The notes under the pieces were generated by a model. That model searched no databases and had not been told where the DNA came from. It worked only from the letters and a program-made list of their open reading frames with translations. 11,999 nt of DNA. It comes from an uncultured Clostridia bacterium. GTDB lineage: Bacteria > Bacillota > Clostridia > Oscillospirales > Oscillospiraceae. Positions 7,201 through 11,999 of this stretch are shown piece by piece. The stretch lies in the NCBI GenBank assembly GCA_947176425.1, contig CAMWQV010000021.1, positions 1 through 11,999 on the forward strand, written 5' to 3'. The stretch's first letter is position 1. Each line of letters starts with the position of its first letter. A program made the translations under genes and the position numbers.

Positions 7201-10200
7201 CGCGCCCTCCCACACGATCCAGTTGACGTCCTCCGGCTCTTCCGGCTGCACCGGCTCTTCCGGCTCTTCCGGACTCTCTGACTCTTCCAGCTGCACCGGC
7301 TCCTCCGGATTCTCCGGCTCTTCTGGCTGCTCCGGCTCTTCCGGCTGCTCAAGTTCGCGGGACGGCACGATGCAGAACTCGTAGCTGCCCACATATCCGG
7401 CAGTTGAAAACGCCTCCGCCACATATTTACCGCCGGTGACACCTGTCAAATCGACTTCTGCTTTGCCGTTGTTGGCATCCTGGTTCCATGCGTTCTCCGC
7501 ACTCACCAGCGCTTCCGCTTTGGACAGGTCCAGGGGACGCTTGTTTTCCACCGTGTAAGAGAAGGCGCTTTCGTTGCCCGCCTCATCTCTGACAGCCAGC
7601 GTGTATTCCCCGCTGTACAGGATGGGCCAGGTTCCGGCCAGCTGGGTCTGCCGCCCGGAGCTGACTACGTCCTCTCCGTTGATCGTGACCTGGACGATGG
7701 GCGTGAGTCTGGGGTTGCTCTTATAGGCTTTCCAATCCAGGACCCACTGGTCCTCATCCTCCCGGTCGCTCAGGTTGCCCATAGGCACGTCCGCGTCCAC
7801 CTTGTCCATCTCCATTACTGCCTGACGCCAGGCGCCGTCTGGGTCCGTCAGCTTCAGGATATACCAGCCGTTGGCCGTGGCGTCGAACCGGCCGTCGTCC
7901 TGACGGTCCAGGGCGGTTTCTGTCAGCACCGACGTTTTCTCATCGGTTTCGTATACCGTGATGCGGCTGGCCGACAGGATTTCTCCCTCCTGCAGCTGAT
8001 CCGGCGCTGTTGCCGCCAGATAGGCACGGCTTCCCTTGGTCAGATAGCCGGTCACTTTGCTGCCGTTCTGGTTCTGGAACTCTCCCTCCAAATCGGGGGC
8101 GTCAGAAATCGTACCGCTCAGCGCTTCATTGAACCAATCCACCCGGACAGTGCGGCTGGTGCGGTTCCCCGCGGTATCTATGGCGGCAGCCAGCAGGACC
8201 CCGTTTTCACGCACGGTTGTGGTGAACTGCCAGAAGCCGCCGCTGATCTTGGTCAGGCCCTCAGGCTCTGCGCCGTTGAGGGTCAGTCCGGCCAGCGCCC
8301 CGTTGTCCAGCACATAGCAGGTAAGCTCCACGCCTTCCGTCCCCTTTTTGATGGAGGCCGTTTCCGGGAAGCTGCGGCTCCAGTAGATGTGGGGCGCGGC
8401 GCCGTCATCGCTGGGGGTAGGCGGCTTCTGGGTATAGGACTCCGTCATGCGGTCGAACAGAGCGTACCCGCTGCCATCCGCGCTGGCTCCGGTCACCTTC
8501 ACGGTCACTGTATGGGCAAAGTTGTCAGGATTGCTGCCGAAGCGGATGGCAACAGGCCGGTTCCCCGCCGTACCGGTGAAGGTTTTTGCAGTAAAGCCGG
8601 GGAAGGTGCTGTTCACCTGGACAGTACCGGCAAAGTAGAGGTCAATGGATGCCGCCATGGTGCTGAAGGTGAAGCTGCTTCCTGCCTGACCCTTGGACAG
8701 ATTGCTGCGCATGGGCGCTTCCTGCGCGCTGTCGCTGCCCCAGGTGATGATGTTCTCTGCAAAGCTCCAGTTCTGCGAGCTGACCGTGTCGTCGTATTTG
8801 CTGCCGTCCTGATTATAGAAGGTAAAAATTCCGTTGTCTTTATAGATGTCGATGCCCTCACCGGCCCCCACGACTTTGAAGGGGATGGACCGGATGGTAT
8901 TGGTGGCCTCATCCTTCAGGTGGATGACGCCCGTGCCCAGGGCCGAGGGCGTGATGACCGCCATGCCGCTGCCCGCGCCGGTGTTCTCGTAATAGAGGAT
9001 GCCCAGCTGCGTGCCGTCTGTGTCCAGAACGTCGTCAATCTCCTCTGCCAGGATATTGGGTGTTTTTCCAGTGGTGGTGGTGTAGGCCACAGGCAGGCGC
9101 ACCGTAGTGCCCAGCGCCAGAATCACCTGGTCCGCCACGGTAAAGAAGGTCTTGTGCTCGATCTGTTTTGCGCTGACGTTGTTTGCGCTGTTGTATTCGT
9201 TGTGATCTGCGGCGTAGGCGTTCGCCGCCTCTCTGCTGTAGGGGTTGAAATCATCCCCGGCGCTGAACAGCTCTATATGCAGGTTCAGGCTGCCGGTAAT
9301 GCTCCCCTGGTAGACGCCGGGCGGCAGGGTAATGGTGCCGGAGACCTTGCGGTACATACCGGCGGGCAGGCTGCCGTCGTCGCCCGCTTCGCCGCTCTTC
9401 AGGTACAGGATTCCCTGCTGAAGCGGGTCTGCGTCCCGGAGGGAGAAGGCGGCCGGCCGGGCCTTTGAGATATCCAGGTCGTTGACGCTGATATCCAGCG
9501 GCTGGTAATTCCCCTCCGCGTCCTCATACTGGAACCAGGCAAAAACATCGTCTGCCGTCTCGCTGCCCCGGTTGGCGGCCAGGAACTCCACATGCAGTAT
9601 GGTGTTTCCGCCGGCGTCTGCATTGATGGAGGCGATGCGCACATCCTCCAGGGCCAGCTCCGGCTTTGGCTCCACCACCAGGTCGCCGTTGACCGGCATG
9701 CCGACGTCATCCGTAACCAGGGTATTGGCCAAGAAGGCGGCGCCCCCTCCGGAGGCGATATAGTCCGCGTCCTCGTTCACTTCAATGTAGAAGATACTGC
9801 CGTTGGGCAGGTTCTGCGTCAGCTCGGCGCAGACGCCCTTCAGCTCGACCTTCTGTCCGGCGCGGACGTTCTCCGTCAGGTTCCAGGAGGCCAGGGTGCT
9901 GGCGCCCTCCCCCGCGGGGACATACAGCTTCAGCTTCACAGCGGCAGGATTGGCCTCGCTGGCGCGGATGGCCACATCGCCGGTATTGACAAAGGACAGG
10001 GAGGCCGTCAGCCTGCTGCCGGCAGAGAAGTCGCAGTTTTGGAAGGTCAGGCTGGACTGCCCGATGCTCTGCCCGCCCACGCCGCAGCTGATGGCATAGA
10101 TGCCTATACCGGGCTTGTGCCCGCCGTTCTTCCTGTACTGCTCCTGGGCCTGACTGTCGGACATGGGGGCCAGAATCGTCTTGCCGTCTGCCTTCCGGGT

Positions 10201-11929
10201 TTCCAGGTACCGCATGGAGCCTTGGGTCAGGACCAGCAGGGTGTCCCTGTTGGCGGAATCTGTGATCTCCTTCGTGACAAACGTCTCCGGACCATTCCCC
10301 GGCGCGCTTTCCAGTTCCTCCAGGACCATTCCGTCAGGGCTGCTGTCTGTGCCGGTACCGGCGGCTTTGGTCTGGCCCAGCGCAATTTGCAGGTTGGAGA
10401 AGGTAAACTGGTTCATCCCGCCTCCGGTATAGCCCGGCAGGCTGCCCAGATAGGCCGCTTCGGTTTCTTCTGCGCTCCAGCCGTTCCCCGCCGCGTCTTC
10501 ACAGACCTGCATATAGTTCATGGCGAGCATGACGCCCGCGCCCCAGGTCTGGGAATTGGGGTCCCACTTGGTCAGATAGATGGCGTTGTTGGTGGTGTTG
10601 GACACGGTGCCGGTATAGACGGCGGCGATATTGCCCGCGCCGTCCGCGCCGATGGTCACCTCCGCCCGGCCGGTGGCGGCGGAAGTCTTATTATTCTCAA
10701 GGGCCGTCTCCGGGGGCGCAAAGAAGGGGATGATCTGGCCGCTGTGAGAAGAGGAAATGCTCTCCAGGGAGCTTTGGGGGATAACATAGGTAGAGCCGTT
10801 CATCTCGAACAGGAGGAAGTGTTCGGCCCCGTCCGCCGACATGGCCTGCACGGTAAAGCTCTCCTCCGTCCCCTGAATGCCGCCCAGCCTGCCGCGCAGG
10901 AATTGCAGATTGGCAAAATAGGGATCGTTGTATGCCGATGTCAAACTCGTATTCGTGTACAAACCGTCCCGGCCGCTGTTGTTGTCATAGTCGCACAAAG
11001 TCCGCAGCAGCAGAGGCGCGCCCCATGTCACGTTTTTGTCCGAGACCGTGAACGTCCGCAGGTACAGACAGCGGATGTTCACCAGATCATCGCCCTGATA
11101 CTCCTGCCTGCTGGTGGTGTAGGCCGCATAGTACGTGCCGTCAATCTGGGCGGCCTCGATATTCTCCAGAATCTGCCCGTCGGCCAGGAGGGTTTCCGTC
11201 GGATTGCCATTTACTGATACGCAGAGCATACTGCCCTTGCCGTAGGCGTCCCAGAGGCCCTTCTGATAGGTCATCCGGTAGTCGCGGATGGACTGCTTGG
11301 CCCTGTCAGTTCCGGAATACACGCGATTCAGATACTCCTGATAGTCCTGCTCTTTCGCGGCCAGTTCGTCCGCCTCAAAATGTACCGTCTTTCCGTAGAC
11401 CACCACATTCTCCCCTGCCATATTGGGCAAAAATACGTGGGAGCCGGTATCTCCGCTGACGGATTCCGCGGGGGTGAACCCGCCGTCCGGATTGGCAGTA
11501 TTGAACGATGCTGTCCTGATCACGGTGTTCTTCGCCGCGCCCGCCGCAATGGCCTGGACCTGGGCGTTGTAGTCGTTCAGGTCCTTGAAGTAGTTGAACC
11601 ATGCGTGATAGGCGGCCTCTTTCGCCTCATAAGCGTCTTTCGCGGTCAGATAGTCTTCATAAGCGGTGTTTTCCGCCTGCCAAATCTCATAATCAATGTT
11701 GTATTGTTCCTCAGCAGCCGCAAAGGCGTCTGCTGCGCCGGCCAGGGTTGTGTATTTCGCGTTGCCGCCGCCGTCTTTGATGCTGTAGAAGGACGGAGCT
11801 GCAGATACATCGCCGCCTTCTTCTATATCGTCTTCTGTATCGTCTTCTGTATCAACTTCGGTATCGTCTTCTGTATCGTCTTCTGTATCGTCGCCGGGCG
11901 CGGGGTCAGGCGCGGGAACCGGCGTGTAC
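4228..11929 (-). CDS. Giant modular S-layer-homology surface protein, 5'-truncated by contig end
   Basis: At least 2,566 residues are visible, numbered here from the first complete codon at 11926-11928; no true start or signal peptide is present. Order of modules: Pro-rich start; acidic DDTE tract (13-36); Ala/Tyr/Trp-rich helical segment (about 58-135); propeller-like beta region (about 245-475); two beta-sandwich modules, the second CARDB-like (about 610-740 and 757-890); a jelly-roll-like module (about 1047-1164); an Ig-like module (about 1177-1270); two SprB-like modules (about 1477-1610, with a Glu/Pro insert at 1525-1566, and about 1627-1705); Ala-rich coiled coil (about 1710-1873); Gly-Thr-Pro tract (1888-1925); four BIG_2 domains (from 1926); an InlB-type repeat (about 2287-2364); three SLH domains (2387-2566). 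SLH domains bind secondary cell-wall polymer, so the rest should project from the cell as an adhesin or scaffold. No catalytic motif is evident. GTG 11521-11523 is an internal valine codon. A terminator follows at 4142-4190. The SLH, BIG_2 and coiled-coil calls are firm; the middle modules are fold guesses. Confidence 0.93.
4231..4770 (-). other. Three tandem SLH domains (cell-wall anchor)
   Basis: The C-terminal 180 residues of the giant protein contain three SLH units, at about 4609-4770, 4438-4590 and 4243-4404. Each shows the family pattern: an opening F-D segment (FADL, FADT, FSDA), an A-x-x-W/C-A/V helix, NGIVGGYG-like and GPD/GPK turns, and a T-R-x-Q-x-A helix (LTRAQLA, ITREQLA, ATRAQAA). 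In the third unit GPD is replaced by GPK. SLH trimers bind pyruvylated wall polysaccharide, so this segment should hold the protein non-covalently at the cell surface. Confidence 0.95.
4837..5070 (-). other. InlB B-repeat-like domain
   Basis: The segment runs from YTVTVKTPEHGKVTAS through GSAVTLTAVPDSGY to YTFTMPGRAVTVKAVF. The pattern V-x-HGKV, then G-x-VTLTA-P-GY, then FTMP-x-VTV-A-F is that of the divergent InlB B-repeat family, common in large Gram-positive surface proteins. It lies between the BIG_2 array, after an Ala/Pro/Gly linker, and the SLH domains, and is probably a rigid spacer. Confidence 0.75.
5122..6153 (-). repeat. Four tandem 258-bp repeats encoding BIG_2 Ig-like domains
   Basis: Copies lie at 5122-5379, 5380-5637, 5638-5895 and 5896-6153, each encoding 86 residues. 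The shared pattern is VSLNKTSLIL--GG, AVITPDNAANKTVFW, SSNPEVAAVDSSGNV, GTAVIT and CEVTV, the classic BIG_2 signature. The two central copies differ at only 3 of 258 bases (counterparts of 5614, 5621 and 5626) and share 234 identical consecutive bases. The outer copies are more diverged, and the most C-terminal one loses the repeat pattern near its end. Such domains are stalk or binding modules in adhesins. Confidence 0.95.
6154..6267 (-). repeat. 9-bp repeat encoding a collagen-like Gly-Thr-Pro tract
   Basis: Thirteen consecutive Thr-Pro units are separated by Gly (or Ser, in two places), so Gly falls at every third residue over 38 residues. The codons vary (acc/gcc complements for Gly, agt/ggt for Thr, agg/ggg for Pro), so this is selected protein sequence rather than recent slippage. 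It lies between the coiled coil and the first BIG_2 domain. It could be a stiff linker or a short collagen-like triple helix; a simple proline-rich hinge is equally possible. Confidence 0.85.
6310..6800 (-). other. Alanine-rich coiled-coil segment
   Basis: About 160 residues are rich in Ala, Glu, Gln and Lys, with no glycine-rich breaks apart from two short GDTD/GPED turns. Examples are TAAQARADAAKQAL, TAAEASAAEARAAYEAL and AEKAEADTALEDAAAAYE. The regular small/charged spacing indicates long helices forming a coiled coil or hairpin. It is similar in style to the helical segment near the N-terminus (11524-11755). Confidence 0.75.
6815..7500 (-). other. Two SprB-like modules, the first split by a Glu/Pro-rich insert
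   Basis: Two stretches share one layout: a D-x-G-x-A-x-V opening (NNGKAEVDL; PDGSIAVEA), a Tyr-Phe strand (GSYEFCI; GTYQFLI), a Trp (WEG; WQS), and a closing GL-x-x-G-x-Y strand (GLNAGDYLLCIRD; GLKTGWYQVAVRA). This resembles SprB-type repeats of surface adhesins. In the first copy the segment between the Tyr-Phe strand and the Trp holds 42 residues of Glu/Pro-rich sequence (7231-7356). The family assignment rests on pattern only. Confidence 0.5.
7231..7356 (-). repeat. Glu/Pro-rich low-complexity tract (PEEP/PEEPVQ units)
   Basis: Forty-two residues of the giant protein consist almost only of Glu, Pro, Gln and Val, in units such as EQPEEP and EEPVQ, encoded by degenerate tandem repeats of a ctcttccgg-type motif on the plus strand. 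It should be an extended, strongly acidic loop or linker within the first SprB-like module. Confidence 0.85.
11821..11892 (-). repeat. 12-bp tandem repeat encoding an acidic Asp-Asp-Thr-Glu tract
   Basis: Six consecutive 12-base units encode DDTE DDTE DDTE VDTE DDTE DDIE, and the DNA units are nearly identical. The tract follows a Pro/Ala stretch (VPAPDPAPG) and precedes the helical segment, so it is probably a flexible acidic linker to upstream modules missing from this contig. Unit gain or loss would keep the reading frame. Confidence 0.85.
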
Positions 11930-11999
11930 CTGTCTCTTATTCACCTCTGGCGCTGCCGCCGATCTTTCGCGTGGAGATCTGGGTGGTGGCCGGTTCATT
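11930..11999. other. Illumina Nextera (Tn5) i5/P5 adapter left at the contig end
   Basis: The 70 bases match, without gaps, the reverse complement of a full Nextera i5 adapter: the 19-base Tn5 mosaic end (11930-11948, beginning CTGTCTCTTAT), the 14-base read-1 tail (11949-11962, GCGCTGCCG core), an 8-base index (11963-11970, TCTTTCGC) and the 29-base P5 part (11971-11999, AGATCT core, ending TCATT). By recall of the adapter, 53 of 62 fixed positions agree. Differences are at 11941, 11945, 11950, 11959, 11974, 11981, 11988, 11993 and 11994. The index is one base from the reverse complement of S517 (GCGTAAGA). The window ends exactly where P5 ends. This is library-derived sequence, not genome. 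Confidence 0.95.

Noticed and set aside
9592..11217. 541-codon open frame on the plus strand
   Set aside because: Antisense shadow of the giant surface gene, with His/Gly/Ala-rich text and no domain pattern.
11930..11948. End of a Tn5/IS50-type transposon
   Set aside because: The mosaic-end match is followed directly by the synthetic read-1 tail, index and P5 sequence, so it comes from library tagmentation, not a genomic transposon.

Overview
The window looks like the end of a contig from a GC-rich member of the Bacillota, most likely a Clostridia/Oscillospirales-type gut anaerobe. This is inferred from three things: a giant surface protein with three SLH domains, AAGGAGGT-type ribosome binding sites, and sigma-A promoters with TATAAT boxes. 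No rRNA or marker gene is present, so the taxonomy is tentative. All four genes are on the minus strand and are described from right to left, in the order of transcription.

The last 70 bases (11930-11999) are not genomic. They align base for base, without gaps, to a complete Illumina Nextera i5/P5 adapter: the Tn5 mosaic end, the read-1 tail, an 8-base index and P5. Genomic sequence therefore ends at about 11929. The giant gene at 4228-11929 lacks its true 5' end, and the in-frame stop at 11941-11943 lies inside adapter sequence.

Region 4228-11929 encodes at least 2,566 residues of a modular, cell-wall-attached surface protein. From N to C it has an acidic DDTE tract, a helical segment, a propeller-like region, several beta-sandwich or Ig-like modules, two SprB-like modules (the first carrying a Glu/Pro-rich insert), an alanine-rich coiled coil, a collagen-like Gly-Thr-Pro tract, four BIG_2 Ig domains, an InlB-type repeat and three SLH domains. 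A strong hairpin terminator follows at 4142-4190.

Region 2028-3952 is a visibly AT-richer two-gene operon with its own promoter. It encodes a four-helix membrane protein and, overlapping it by ATGA, a membrane-anchored TPR plus seven-bladed RCC1-type propeller protein. I recognise the folds but not a described system.

Region 1-1819 encodes a secreted 5'-nucleotidase/metallophosphatase that runs off the left edge in a Pro/Ala-rich tail. Its promoter has a perfect inverted repeat centred on the -10 box. Overall the window is a cell-envelope locus: a surface enzyme that could release phosphate and nucleosides from external nucleotides, a small membrane pair of unknown job, and a very large S-layer-type adhesin. 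Any functional link between the three units is inference from adjacency only.
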